A DNA stretch of 64,000 bases from Aquipluma nitroreducens (GCF_009689585.1 NZ_AP018694.1:806001-870000); one strand, 5' to 3'; positions 34,785 to 43,920 are shown, counted from the stretch's first letter. The notes: a model not told the origin generated them from the sequence alone. Numbers and translations: made by a program.

Positions 34785-37181
34785 ATGAGTGAAGAATTAA
34801 AATGTATTCATTGCGGAAATTCGTGTGGAAATTCTCCTGTGATTTTTGAGGGAAACCCATTCTGCTGTTCAGGCTGCTCAACCGTCTATCAAATTTTAAA
34901 TACCAATCAGCTCAAGCAATATTACCAGATCGAGCCCATGCAGGGTATCCGAATTGAAGACGAAAAAAAGCCTACTGACGAAACATATGCTTTTCTCGAT
35001 CTTGAGAAATTCAAATCTAAAATTCTAACCTTTTCTGAAGGTGGTTTCTCAAAAGTCAGTTTTTTCATCCCTGAAATTCATTGCGCATCGTGCATTTGGT
35101 TGTTGGAAAATCTAAATAGCCTGAATCCCGGCATCATTCAATCCATAGTTAATTTCCCGAAGAAAGAAATCAACATTACCTTCAGGGAAAACGAAATTTC
35201 ACTCCGGAAGCTGGTCGAATTGCTGGTTAGTATCCATTATATTCCTGAAATTAACCAACACAGCATCGACAAATCTTCAACCGATCAGTCAGACAAAAAA
35301 CTGTTCATCAAAATTGGAATTGCCGCATTCAGTTTTATGAATGCCATGATTTACCATTTTCCGCAATACCTGCCAGGACACCAATTTCTGGAAGCTAACA
35401 TCCGCGAGATGTTTGGCTGGCTGAGTGTTGCACTTGCCATTCCTGCATTGACCTACAGCGCCAGCGATTATTTCCTTACCGCATACAAAAGTCTAAAAAA
35501 AGGGATCATTAGCATCGATTTGCCGATTGCCATGGGATTAATCATGCTTTTCAGCCAAAGTTTAATCGAAATCATTTCAGGAAAAGGCATTGGCTACATC
35601 GATTCGTTGACCGGACTCGTCTTTTTTATGCTGATTGGCCGCTGGTACCAGGGGAAAACGTACCATGCACTTTCGTTTGAGCGCGACTACAAAACCTATT
35701 TCCCTTTGGCTGTGACACAAATTACAGAAACGGGCAATCAAACCATTGCGCTGGAAGACTTAAAAGCTGGAGATCGGATTTTGGTACGCAATCAGGAAAT
35801 TGTGCCAGCCGATTCGATTCTGAAAAGCGAAATGGCAAGCATCGATTACAGTTTTGTAACAGGCGAGTCGATGCCAGTTGCCAAAAGTGCCGGCGATTTT
35901 GTATTTGCCGGTGGCCGCCAAATTGGAAATGCCATTGAACTTACGATTGAAAAAGAAGTTCAGCAAAGCTACCTCACACAACTCTGGAACCAGACCGAAA
36001 ACCCATTTACTGCCGACAATAAACTGAAAACAATCATTAACCGGGTTAGTCAATATTTCACCATTATTGTGGTACTGATTGCCATTATTTCTGGCATTTT
36101 CTGGCATTTCAACCGATCCGAAATTGCACTTTTCGCGTTTACATCGGTACTCATAATTGCCTGCCCCTGCGCATTGGCCTTAACCGTTCCGTTCACGTTC
36201 GGAAGCACGATGCGCCAGTTTGGCCGAAAGGGGTTTTACCTGAAAAATACAGCAGTGATCGAACATCTGTATAAAGTTGACACGGTAGTTTTCGACAAAA
36301 CAGGCACAATCACAAACGCACAAATGTCTGACATCAGGTTTATTGGGCAGGAACTAAGTACTGAACAATTGCAGATGATTAAGTCACTGGTATTCCATTC
36401 GTCGCACCCACTAAGCAAAACCATATTCAATTTTATTGAGGCTGATGAATTGCTTGAAGTGAGCGATTTTCAGGAGATTCCGTCGTTGGGCATTTCAGGA
36501 AAAATAAATGGGATCAGATTAAACATCGGCTCCAAATATTTTGTTAGTGGTGATAAAACTGAAAATGATAATCTAAAAACGGAAGTTTGGGTATACCTGG
36601 ACAATTCGATTATTGGTTATTTTCAGCTTGAAAACGAATATCGTCCCGGATTGGGAGAACTGATTCAAAAGCTTCAGAAAACACATGAACTTCATTTGTT
36701 AACTGGCGATAATGATGCAGAAAAAGCCAATCTGGTTCGCATTTTCGGGACAGAAAGAAATCTTCATTTCAACCAAACGCCAACCGACAAATTGGGATAC
36801 ATCAGGGAATTACAAAAACAAGGCAAAAAGGTTTTAATGATCGGCGACGGACTAAACGATGCCGGAGCGCTGAACGAAAGTAATGTAGGAATTGTGGTAG
36901 CCGACAATGTATTCAACTTTTCGCCCGCCTGCGATGCCATCCTTCAATCGGACAAGTTTGCCAATCTGGACAAGTTCATGCGCTTTACCCACCGGAGTAT
37001 GCGAATCGTTTACGCAGGATTCCTGATTTCATTTCTTTACAATCTGGTGGGTTTATCGTTTGCGGTTCAGGGAACATTGACACCGATTGTGGCGGCGATA
37101 CTGATGCCAATAAGTTCAGTTTCAGTGGTGGTTTTTGCAAGTTTTTCAGTAAGTTTATCAGCAAAAGTGGTTAAATTTTAA
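34785..37181 (+). CDS. ccoI: Copper-type P1B ATPase CcoI/FixI
   Basis: CcoI exports copper across the inner membrane for insertion into the cbb3 oxidase. The 798-residue product starts with a Cys-rich domain (CIHCGNSC and CCSGC), followed by a heavy-metal domain with CASC near residue 103. Eight membrane helices include the CPC motif (IIACPCALALT). The catalytic domain has DKTGT with the phosphorylated Asp, SSHPLSK (HP motif) and GDGLNDAGAL. The N-terminal Cys-rich region is typical for the CcoI branch. CcoS follows 9 bases later. Confidence 0.94.
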   Translation: MSEELKCIHCGNSCGNSPVIFEGNPFCCSGCSTVYQILNTNQLKQYYQIEPMQGIRIEDEKKPTDETYAFLDLEKFKSKILTFSEGGFSKVSFFIPEIHCASCIWLLENLNSLNPGIIQSIVNFPKKEINITFRENEISLRKLVELLVSIHYIPEINQHSIDKSSTDQSDKKLFIKIGIAAFSFMNAMIYHFPQYLPGHQFLEANIREMFGWLSVALAIPALTYSASDYFLTAYKSLKKGIISIDLPIAMGLIMLFSQSLIEIISGKGIGYIDSLTGLVFFMLIGRWYQGKTYHALSFERDYKTYFPLAVTQITETGNQTIALEDLKAGDRILVRNQEIVPADSILKSEMASIDYSFVTGESMPVAKSAGDFVFAGGRQIGNAIELTIEKEVQQSYLTQLWNQTENPFTADNKLKTIINRVSQYFTIIVVLIAIISGIFWHFNRSEIALFAFTSVLIIACPCALALTVPFTFGSTMRQFGRKGFYLKNTAVIEHLYKVDTVVFDKTGTITNAQMSDIRFIGQELSTEQLQMIKSLVFHSSHPLSKTIFNFIEADELLEVSDFQEIPSLGISGKINGIRLNIGSKYFVSGDKTENDNLKTEVWVYLDNSIIGYFQLENEYRPGLGELIQKLQKTHELHLLTGDNDAEKANLVRIFGTERNLHFNQTPTDKLGYIRELQKQGKKVLMIGDGLNDAGALNESNVGIVVADNVFNFSPACDAILQSDKFANLDKFMRFTHRSMRIVYAGFLISFLYNLVGLSFAVQGTLTPIVAAILMPISSVSVVVFASFSVSLSAKVVKF

Positions 37182-37190
37182 AAAGATAAG

Positions 37191-37421
37191 ATGTCAGTTG
37201 TTTTCATTTTGGTATTTGCGGCAATCATTATGGCCAGTGCATTTTTAATCGCCTTTATTTGGTCGGTCAAAAATGGACAGTATGAAGACACCTATACCCC
37301 ATCGGTAAGGATGCTGTTTGATGATCCGCCGGTGAAAGAGGCCGAGAGTCGCAGTGATCAGTCGCAGCTAGCAGAAAAAGGCCTGAAAAAAGTAAAAAAG
37401 GAAAGGGAAAACGGAGACTGA
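37191..37421 (+). CDS. ccoS: Cbb3-type oxidase assembly protein CcoS
   Basis: CcoS is a small membrane protein required for cofactor insertion into the cbb3 oxidase. The 76-residue product has a single N-terminal helix (residues 2-25), then the family block FIWSVKNGQYEDTYTPSVRML. The tail is highly charged. It lies between ccoI and the inserted nuclease gene. Confidence 0.88.
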   Translation: MSVVFILVFAAIIMASAFLIAFIWSVKNGQYEDTYTPSVRMLFDDPPVKEAESRSDQSQLAEKGLKKVKKERENGD

Positions 37422-37523
37422 AAAACAGAGTTTATAAAATGTTGCTCTTTGTGAGTAAATACGAAACATCAACAAAGGTGTTTCTTAATCAAATCGGGAT
37501 AGAAAAAATCAGATTTCAGCATT

Positions 37524-38522
37524 ATGGAAGGAATTAATTTATATGAAAATCAATTATTTAGTTCTATAAAGGAGATTATTATTGAATCAAGGAGCCGTAC
37601 ATTTCGGATGGTTAATTCTATTTTGATAGAAACCTATTGGCAAATTGGCAAAACCATTGTTGAAGATGAACTTCAGGGAAAACGCAGGGCGGAATACGGG
37701 AGAGCCACTTTAAAAACCCTGTCAAAACAACTTACATTGGAATTTGGGAGTGGTTTTGATGATAGTAATCTGCGCAATATGCGGACTTTTTATAAAGCAT
37801 TTCCAATTCGTGACACACTGCGTCACGAATTGAGTTGGTCACATTATCGACTACTTTCCAGAATCGATTCAGAAGACAAAAAGAACTACTATATAAACGA
37901 AAGTATTGCAGGAAATTGGAATAGTCGAATGCTTCAACGCCAAATTAATAGCCTCGCATTTGAAAGGGTTTTAACTCAACCGGATTCTATTCTGGAAAAA
38001 CAGACTATCCACAATTTCATTAAAGACCCATACATCTTCGAGTTTCTGGGGCTATCGCCTGAAACAAAGAATTCTGAACATTCAATTGAAACGGCCATCA
38101 TCGATCATATCCAACAATTTCTGTTAGAATTTGGTAAAGGTTTCGCATTTGTTGCCAGACAACAGCATATTGTTACTGATACTTCTGACTTTTATATTGA
38201 TCTGGTTTTTTACAACTACCTGCTCCGGTGTTTTGTAATCATTGATTTGAAAACAGGAGAATTGTCCCATCAGGATATTGGGCAAATAGATATGTATGTC
38301 CGAATGTATGACGATTTAAAAAGAAATCCGGAAGACAATCCAACGATAGGCATATTACTTTGCTCCGAAAAAGATGAAACTATTGTAAAATACTCGGTAT
38401 TGAATGACAAGAATAACCTTTTTGCAAGTAAATATCTATTGATTTTACCAAAAGAAGAAGAGTTAAAACAGCTAATTGAACATGACCGATTGAAATTTGA
38501 CCTTAGCAACAAAAATAACTAA
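37524..38522 (+). CDS. DUF1016/YhcG-type PD-(D/E)XK nuclease-like protein
   Basis: The 332-residue product matches the YhcG/DUF1016 family. The N-terminal domain has the features of this family (RMVNSILIETYWQIGKTIVE, LRHELSWSHYRLLSRI). The C-terminal nuclease domain shows the PD-(D/E)XK core as FYIDLVFYN followed by CFVIIDLKTG, then QDIGQIDMYVRMYD. Family members often accompany type I restriction systems or sit alone. Their biological role is unsettled. Here no restriction gene is near. It lies between ccoS (102 bases before) and ccoNO (10 bases after), so it must share transcription with the oxidase. It is a likely late insertion. Confidence 0.87.
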   Translation: MEGINLYENQLFSSIKEIIIESRSRTFRMVNSILIETYWQIGKTIVEDELQGKRRAEYGRATLKTLSKQLTLEFGSGFDDSNLRNMRTFYKAFPIRDTLRHELSWSHYRLLSRIDSEDKKNYYINESIAGNWNSRMLQRQINSLAFERVLTQPDSILEKQTIHNFIKDPYIFEFLGLSPETKNSEHSIETAIIDHIQQFLLEFGKGFAFVARQQHIVTDTSDFYIDLVFYNYLLRCFVIIDLKTGELSHQDIGQIDMYVRMYDDLKRNPEDNPTIGILLCSEKDETIVKYSVLNDKNNLFASKYLLILPKEEELKQLIEHDRLKFDLSNKNN

Positions 38523-38532
38523 ACACATCAAT

Positions 38533-40674
38533 ATGGAATTACAAAAGTTTTCGTACGACAACCGCATGACCCGGAACTTTGCGATTGCAACCATTGTCTG
38601 GGGTGTCGTTGGTCTGTTGGCTGGATTACTGATTGCCCTTCAGATTTTTATTCCTGCAATGAATTTCGGATTGGAGTTTACCACATTCGGGCGAACCCGT
38701 CCGGTTCACACCAATGCAGTGATCTTTGCCTTCGTTGGAAATGCGATTTTCACGGCGGTGTATTATTCGTTACAGCGATTGCTGAAAACACGAATGTACA
38801 GCGAAACCCTAAGCAAAATTCATTTTTGGGGATGGCAGGCAATTATTGTTGCTGCAGCTGTCTCACTTCTTTCTGGATTTACCGTTGGCAAGGAATACGC
38901 CGAACTGGAATGGCCTATTGACATTGCAATTACGCTCGTTTGGGTAATTTTTGGATGGAACATGTGCGGAACTATTTTGCAACGCCGCACGAGCCACATT
39001 TACGTCTCCATTTGGTTTTACATTGCCACCTGGGTTACAGTAGCAGTTCTGCATATCTTTAACTCGCTGGCTGTACCGGTTAGTTTCATGAAAAGTTACA
39101 CGCTTTACGCCGGAGTTCAGGATGCATTGGTACAGTGGTGGTATGGTCATAATGCGGTAGCATTCTTCCTGACTACTCCTTTCCTTGGCTTGATGTATTA
39201 TTTCGTTCCCAAAGTCTCCGGACGACCGGTATATTCATACAAACTTTCAATCGTTCACTTCTGGTCGCTCATTTTCCTGTACATCTGGGCAGGTCCGCAC
39301 CATTTATTGTATAGCTCGTTGCCCGACTGGCTTCAGGCACTTGGAACCACGTTCTCGGTGATGCTCATTGCTCCAAGTTGGGGCGGTATGATTAATGGAT
39401 TGCTCACTTTGCGCGGTGCATGGGATAAAGTACGCCGCGACCCAATCCTGAAAATGTTTGTGGTGGGAATCACTGCCTATGGAATGTCAACTTTCGAAGG
39501 CCCAATGCTGTCATTCAAAACGGTAAATGCCATCAGTCACTTTACCGACTGGACAATCGGTCACGTTCACATTGGTGCGTTGGGTTGGAATGGAATGCTC
39601 ACTTTTGGGATGATTTACTGGTTAGTACCACGTTTATACAATACAAAACTTTATTCAGTAAAACTAGCCAATATCCATTTCTGGCTGGCTACTTTGGCGA
39701 TCGTATTTTACGCAGTTCCTCTATACATCGGCGGAATTACCCAGGCTTTGATGTGGAAACAGTTTACTCCGGATGGATTTCTGAAATACCCGAATTTTCT
39801 GGAAACAGTTGCCCAGTTGATCCCGATGTACACCATCAGGGCTTTTGGTGGCGCTTTGTATGTGGCCGGTTTCCTGATCTTGGTATTCAATATCGTAAAA
39901 ACCATACAGGCTGGTTCGTTTGTGGCTGAAGAAGAAGCACAAGCTCCGGCATTGCATTCCGAATCAGAAATGAAGACTCAGTCAGAAACCTGGCATCGCT
40001 TTTTGGAACGCAAACCAATCCGTTTCCTGATTTTTGCAACCATTGCCATCCTGATTGGCGGTGTTGTTGAAGTGATTCCGACTTACCTGATTAAATCGAA
40101 TATACCAACCATCACCAGCGTAAAACCTTATACTCCGCTCGAATTGCAGGGCAGAGACATTTATGTGAAGGAGGGTTGTTACAACTGCCACTCGCAAATG
40201 GTGAGGCCATTTCGGTCGGAAACTGAACGCTACGGCGAATATTCCAAAGCTGGCGAATCGGTCTATGACCATCCGTTCCAATATGGATCAAAACGTACCG
40301 GACCTGATTTGGCGCGCGAAGGGGTAAAAACCGGAAAGCTATACAAACCGAACGCCTGGCATTACAACCATTTTATCGATCCGCAAAAGATGAACGAAGC
40401 TTCCATCATGCCTAAATATCCATGGCTGGCTCAAAAGGAAATCGACATTCAATCGACACCAGCAAAAATCAGGGCCATGAAGGTATTGGGTGTCCCCTAC
40501 CCTGACAATTACGAGCAACAAGCCATTGCGGATTTAAAAGCACAGGCCGACAGCATTGCAAAAGACCTAGGCGCAAACGGTATCCAAACCGACAGCAACC
40601 GCGAAATCATTGCGCTGATTGCTTACATTCAGCGATTGGGTGTTGACATCTCGAATAAACCGGTAAAAAAATAG
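38533..40674 (+). CDS. ccoNO: Fused cbb3-type cytochrome c oxidase subunits I and II
   Basis: CcoN (residues 1 to about 480) is the catalytic subunit with 12 membrane helices and heme/copper histidines, seen in RTRPVHTNAVIFAFVGN-like and GHNAVAFFLTTPFLG blocks. CcoO (from about 510) is a membrane-anchored cytochrome c with CYNCH at residues 549-553 and HSQMVRPFRSETERYG. The two are separate genes in Proteobacteria, and the fusion is a Bacteroidota trait. I take the ATG at 38533 (MELQKF). An in-frame start at 38497 lies inside the nuclease gene. Confidence 0.95.
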   Translation: MELQKFSYDNRMTRNFAIATIVWGVVGLLAGLLIALQIFIPAMNFGLEFTTFGRTRPVHTNAVIFAFVGNAIFTAVYYSLQRLLKTRMYSETLSKIHFWGWQAIIVAAAVSLLSGFTVGKEYAELEWPIDIAITLVWVIFGWNMCGTILQRRTSHIYVSIWFYIATWVTVAVLHIFNSLAVPVSFMKSYTLYAGVQDALVQWWYGHNAVAFFLTTPFLGLMYYFVPKVSGRPVYSYKLSIVHFWSLIFLYIWAGPHHLLYSSLPDWLQALGTTFSVMLIAPSWGGMINGLLTLRGAWDKVRRDPILKMFVVGITAYGMSTFEGPMLSFKTVNAISHFTDWTIGHVHIGALGWNGMLTFGMIYWLVPRLYNTKLYSVKLANIHFWLATLAIVFYAVPLYIGGITQALMWKQFTPDGFLKYPNFLETVAQLIPMYTIRAFGGALYVAGFLILVFNIVKTIQAGSFVAEEEAQAPALHSESEMKTQSETWHRFLERKPIRFLIFATIAILIGGVVEVIPTYLIKSNIPTITSVKPYTPLELQGRDIYVKEGCYNCHSQMVRPFRSETERYGEYSKAGESVYDHPFQYGSKRTGPDLAREGVKTGKLYKPNAWHYNHFIDPQKMNEASIMPKYPWLAQKEIDIQSTPAKIRAMKVLGVPYPDNYEQQAIADLKAQADSIAKDLGANGIQTDSNREIIALIAYIQRLGVDISNKPVKK

Positions 40675-40676
40675 CC

Positions 40677-40865
40677 ATGTATAAGGAAACCCTCAACAGT
40701 ATAACAAATGTGGAAGTCTATGCCATTTTAGGCTTCTTCATTTTCTTCACCTTTTTCATTTTTGTTTCCGTTCAGGCATTCCTGATGAAAAAAGATGAAG
40801 TTGACCAAATAAGCAACATGCCGTTGGAAGACTCGTTTGAGAGCAATGAGTTTGGGGCTAAATGA
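40677..40865 (+). CDS. ccoQ: Cbb3-type oxidase small subunit, CcoQ-like
   Basis: This 62-residue product has a single membrane helix (VYAILGFFIFFTFFIFVSV) and an acidic tail. It follows ccoNO by 2 bases and precedes ccoP, the position of ccoQ. Sequence similarity in this small family is weak, so the name rests mainly on position and architecture. Confidence 0.7.
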   Translation: MYKETLNSITNVEVYAILGFFIFFTFFIFVSVQAFLMKKDEVDQISNMPLEDSFESNEFGAK

Positions 40866-40881
40866 CGATTAACCCTTAAAC

Positions 40882-40951
40882 GGGAAAAAGCCATTAGTCA
40901 TTGGAAAATTGTTTAAAGAAGCGCCTTTTCGAATGACCGATGACTTTTTCC
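40882..40951. repeat. Inverted repeat of the GTCATTAGTCATT family between ccoQ and ccoP
   Basis: GGGAAAAAGCCATTAGTCAT and the complement of the right arm, GGAAAAAGTCATCGGTCATT, pair with few mismatches around a loop. A further half array (CTAATGACGAATGAACTAAT, 41006-41025) follows closer to ccoP. The 193-base gap contains no gene. Confidence 0.7.
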
Positions 40952-41058
40952 AATTACCAATCAGTTAGATAATACTTTTAGTCTGATAATTTTTAGGCAG
41001 AACTGCTAATGACGAATGAACTAATGACTATTTAAAAATTCAATCAAAATACTGAACT

Positions 41059-41688
41059 ATGCATGCAAATAACGACGATAATTTAAAGGAGCCACAGAAC
41101 ACTCATCAGGAAAGTGATCATGAAACTCAAATAAAATTTTTCGGTGGACACGAAGAATACGACGGCATTAAAGAGCTTGATAATCCGCTACCGCCTTGGT
41201 TAAAGTACATCTTTTACATTACTATCATCATTTCATTTGCTTACCTGACACGTCTGGTTGTTTTTAAAGACGCGACCATTGTTCAGAAAAAGGAATATTC
41301 GAAAGAAATGGCGGCTGCACGGGCTAAAACGGAAGTCGCTGCAAAGGAAGAGGCTACTCAAACCGCCGCACAGCCAGCGATGACTCAGGAGCAGATTCTA
41401 GCCACCGGAAAAGTAACTTTCGACAAAATCTGTTACGTATGCCACGGAAAATTTGGCGAAGGATTGGTAGGTCCAAACTTCACCGATGACTACTGGATTC
41501 ATGGCAATCGTCCGGAAGACTTAAAGAAAATAATTGTTGACGGTGTGATTGACAAAGGAATGCTTTCGTATAAAAGTCAGCTAAGTAATAAACAAATCGA
41601 TCAGGTAGTTGCTTATATATTAAGTCTGCACGGAACAAATCCTCCGAATCAGAAAGCTCCGCAGGGAGTAAAAGTGGAAAAGAAGTAA
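41059..41688 (+). CDS. ccoP: Cbb3-type oxidase subunit III (cytochrome c, CcoP-like)
   Basis: CcoP donates electrons from soluble cytochrome to CcoO/N. The 209-residue product has an N-terminal polar region, the CcoP block LDNPLPPWLKYIFYITIIIS with a membrane helix, and one heme site CYVCH at residues 125-129 followed by GPNFTDDYWIHG. Classical CcoP has two hemes, and this one has one. The helix-linker rich in Ala/Glu/Lys joins anchor and heme domain. Confidence 0.9.
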   Translation: MHANNDDNLKEPQNTHQESDHETQIKFFGGHEEYDGIKELDNPLPPWLKYIFYITIIISFAYLTRLVVFKDATIVQKKEYSKEMAAARAKTEVAAKEEATQTAAQPAMTQEQILATGKVTFDKICYVCHGKFGEGLVGPNFTDDYWIHGNRPEDLKKIIVDGVIDKGMLSYKSQLSNKQIDQVVAYILSLHGTNPPNQKAPQGVKVEKK

Positions 41689-41726
41689 GATTTTTACCTG
41701 ACTGCAATTATTAAAAACAAAACATC

Positions 41727-42032
41727 ATGAAACAAATTCTTTTCATCGTACTGGTATTATTAGGTTTTATTGCCTGTAACTCACCTCAGAAAACTGCAGA
41801 AAAAGCCCAGGCTCCCGTTATGGTTGAAGCCAAGCTAAAAGTGGAAGGCATGACCTGTAACGAATGTGAAGCTTCTGTTGCCAAAGGAGTAAACGAATTG
41901 GCTGGCATCGACAGCATCAGTGCCAACCATCTGGATTCAACTGCATTTGTACGGTTCGATTCCAACAAAACCAGCTTGAAAGACATTTCGAAAGCAATCG
42001 AAAATCGCGGATATGTAGTTGCCTCAAAATAG
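41727..42032 (+). CDS. Heavy-metal-binding (HMA) lipoprotein
   Basis: The 101-residue product has a lipoprotein signal peptide (MKQILFIVLVLLGFIAC, lipobox at GFIAC) and one HMA domain with the metal motif GMTCNECEASV. It is therefore anchored in the periplasm or outer membrane inner leaflet and probably handles copper or another soft metal. It lies 38 bases after ccoP, where ccoG/ccoH often sit in other Bacteroidota. A supporting role in oxidase copper supply is inference. Confidence 0.8.
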   Translation: MKQILFIVLVLLGFIACNSPQKTAEKAQAPVMVEAKLKVEGMTCNECEASVAKGVNELAGIDSISANHLDSTAFVRFDSNKTSLKDISKAIENRGYVVASK

Positions 42033-42377
42033 TGTTCAAGTTACAGCCAAAGTTGGCTGATCAAAATATACGAAAGCGGTTGGACAACGGATAAAACTCC
42101 GGAGTTCAGCCGCTTTGTTTTTGAAAGTATCGGATTCATTACAAAAGGGTTAAAAAATGTATTTTGTGCATTTTACATCGGAAAGCTTTGTAACTTTATG
42201 ATTGACCAATCTGTTATCCTGAAAATCGGAAAAAAGAGGCTGTACCGGTTTTGCCTTTGAGTTTAGCTGCATCAAAAACATAGAACTCACTAAAAACTAA
42301 TGCATTCTTTAAATGTTCTTTCAAAACATGATCAAATTAAAACTTCAATAGTATTAACACATCTAAAATTTTAAACC
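42033..42377. other. Intergenic region with a hairpin terminator
   Basis: 345 bases without a credible gene. A hairpin at 42073-42116 (AAAGCGGTTGGAC with GTTCAGCCGCTTT, one or two mismatches), followed by T-rich sequence, would terminate the cco transcript. A closely related hairpin follows the next gene. No exact promoter box for the DJ-1/PfpI gene was found. Confidence 0.5.
42073..42123 (+). terminator. Hairpin terminator after the cco cluster
   Basis: AAAGCGG...CCGCTTT stem followed by GTTTTTG. It shares about 15 identical bases (AAGTTCAGCCGCT-like right arm) with the hairpin at 42975-43020. Confidence 0.55.
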
Positions 42378-42953
42378 ATGAAAAAATTATTGTTCTTAAC
42401 AGGCGACTTCACCGAAGATTATGAAACTATGGTTCCTTTCCAGATGCTTGAAATGGTTGGATACGAAGTTCATGCTGTTTGTCCCGATAAAAAGAAGGGC
42501 GACACGATTAAAACAGCCATCCACGATTTTGAAGGAGACCAAACGTACTCCGAAAAACCGGGGCATAATTTTGCGCTGAACTACAGTTTCGACGATGTTG
42601 ATGTAACCCAATACAGCGGATTGGTTATTGCCGGAGGTCGCGCACCAGAATACCTGCGGCTAAACAAAAAGGTGATTGAAATTGCAAAGTACTTCTTTGC
42701 AAAAAACTTACCAGTTGCTGCCATTTGCCACGGAATCCAGATTCTGACTGCAGCCGATGTTGTTCGCGGAAGAAAATTAACCGCCTACCCTGCAGTTGGA
42801 CCTGAAGTAACCCTGGCCGGAGGAGAATTCCAGTCGATCGCGGTTACCGGGGCTTATGTCGATGGCAATTTGGTTACTTCGCCGGCATGGCCTGCCCATC
42901 CCAGTTTCATTCGTGAATTCCTGAAGGTAATGGGTGCCAAAATTGAGATTTAA
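42378..42953 (+). CDS. DJ-1/PfpI family protein
   Basis: The 191-residue product has the class I glutamine-amidotransferase-like fold of DJ-1/PfpI. The nucleophile elbow [10 protein letters not shown] contains the conserved Cys, and [11 protein letters not shown] near the start holds the acidic residue that pairs with it. Family members include peptidase, deglycase and stress proteins. The specific role here is unknown. No signal peptide. It is flanked on both sides by related hairpins. Confidence 0.87.
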   Translation: MKKLLFLTGDFTEDYETMVPFQMLEMVGYEVHAVCPDKKKGDTIKTAIHDFEGDQTYSEKPGHNFALNYSFDDVDVTQYSGLVIAGGRAPEYLRLNKKVIEIAKYFFAKNLPVAAICHGIQILTAADVVRGRKLTAYPAVGPEVTLAGGEFQSIAVTGAYVDGNLVTSPAWPAHPSFIREFLKVMGAKIEI

Positions 42954-42974
42954 GTATTGAATAAAAACCTTCTT

Positions 42975-43020
42975 AAAGCGGCTGAATTAAGGTGTAAAAT
43001 CCGAAGTTCAGCCGCTCTTT
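42975..43020 (+). terminator. Hairpin terminator after the DJ-1/PfpI gene
   Basis: AGCGGCTGAA pairs perfectly with TTCAGCCGCT around a loop of about 22 bases, followed by CTTTG. It resembles the hairpin at 42073-42116. Confidence 0.55.
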
Positions 43021-43179
43021 GCGTGTTAATAATTCGGATAATGAATTTCAACATCCAACTTATTCTCTGTTATATTCCAAATCCATAGAAATACTTCCAG
43101 AGAGGGTCTTATTACCACCAAAGCATTAACTTTACCACAAGATTATTGAACCAATAACAATCTGTAAATACAACAAACG

Positions 43180-43920
43180 ATGTCGGGACACAGTAAATGG
43201 TCAACCATTAAGCACAAAAAAGGAGCATTAGATTCGAAACGGTCGAAGATGTTTTCCAAATTGGTTAAAGAGATTACCGTCGCAGTTAAGGAAGGCGGTC
43301 CCGATCCGGAAGGCAATCCACGGCTCCGGGTGGCCATATCGAATGCCAAAGGGGTAAGTATGCCCAAAGATAACATTCAGCGCGCCATCAGTAAAGGATC
43401 TGATAAAGATTCAGCCTCTTTTATCGAGTGTACCTTCGAAGGCTATGCCAACGGCGGAGTGGCCATTTTCCTCGAAGCCACAACCGACAACCAGTTACGA
43501 ACCATTTCGAATGTGCGGAGTTATTTCAACAAGCACAACGGCAGTTTGGGAACCAATGGATCGTTGAGTTTTATCTTCGACCGAAAAGGCGTTTTTACCG
43601 TCCCGAAAGGCACACTCGATGCCGATGAATTTGAAATGGAAATGATTGAAACCGGCGCTGAAGATATACAGCTTGAAGAAGATTATTTTACGATAACCAC
43701 TGCCTTGGAAGATTTTGGCGCCATGATGAAAAAACTCGAAGCTCTAAACATAGAACCGGAAAGTGCTCAACTACAACGCATACCCAAAGATACCACTGCA
43801 CTTGACCTTGAAAATGCACGAAAGGTGATGCGGTTGATTGATGTGTTTGAAGAAGACGACGATATACAGGCCGTTTATCACAACCTTGAGCTGACCGATG
43901 AACTGATGGAATCGCTTTAG
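43180..43920 (+). CDS. YebC/PmpR (TACO1) family protein
   Basis: The 246-residue product has the classical start MSGHSKWSTIKHKKGALDS and the three-domain YebC layout. The middle shows GxSMPKDNIQRAI and the C-terminus LENARKVMRLIDVFEEDDDIQAVYHN (split landmark). YebC proteins were first described as transcription regulators. More recent work links the family to translation through polyproline stretches. It stands alone. Confidence 0.93.
   Translation: MSGHSKWSTIKHKKGALDSKRSKMFSKLVKEITVAVKEGGPDPEGNPRLRVAISNAKGVSMPKDNIQRAISKGSDKDSASFIECTFEGYANGGVAIFLEATTDNQLRTISNVRSYFNKHNGSLGTNGSLSFIFDRKGVFTVPKGTLDADEFEMEMIETGAEDIQLEEDYFTITTALEDFGAMMKKLEALNIEPESAQLQRIPKDTTALDLENARKVMRLIDVFEEDDDIQAVYHNLELTDELMESL

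Noticed and set aside
38497-38532. Upstream in-frame start for ccoNO
   Set aside because: Lies within the nuclease gene; MELQKF at 38533 is a better N-terminus before the first conserved residues.
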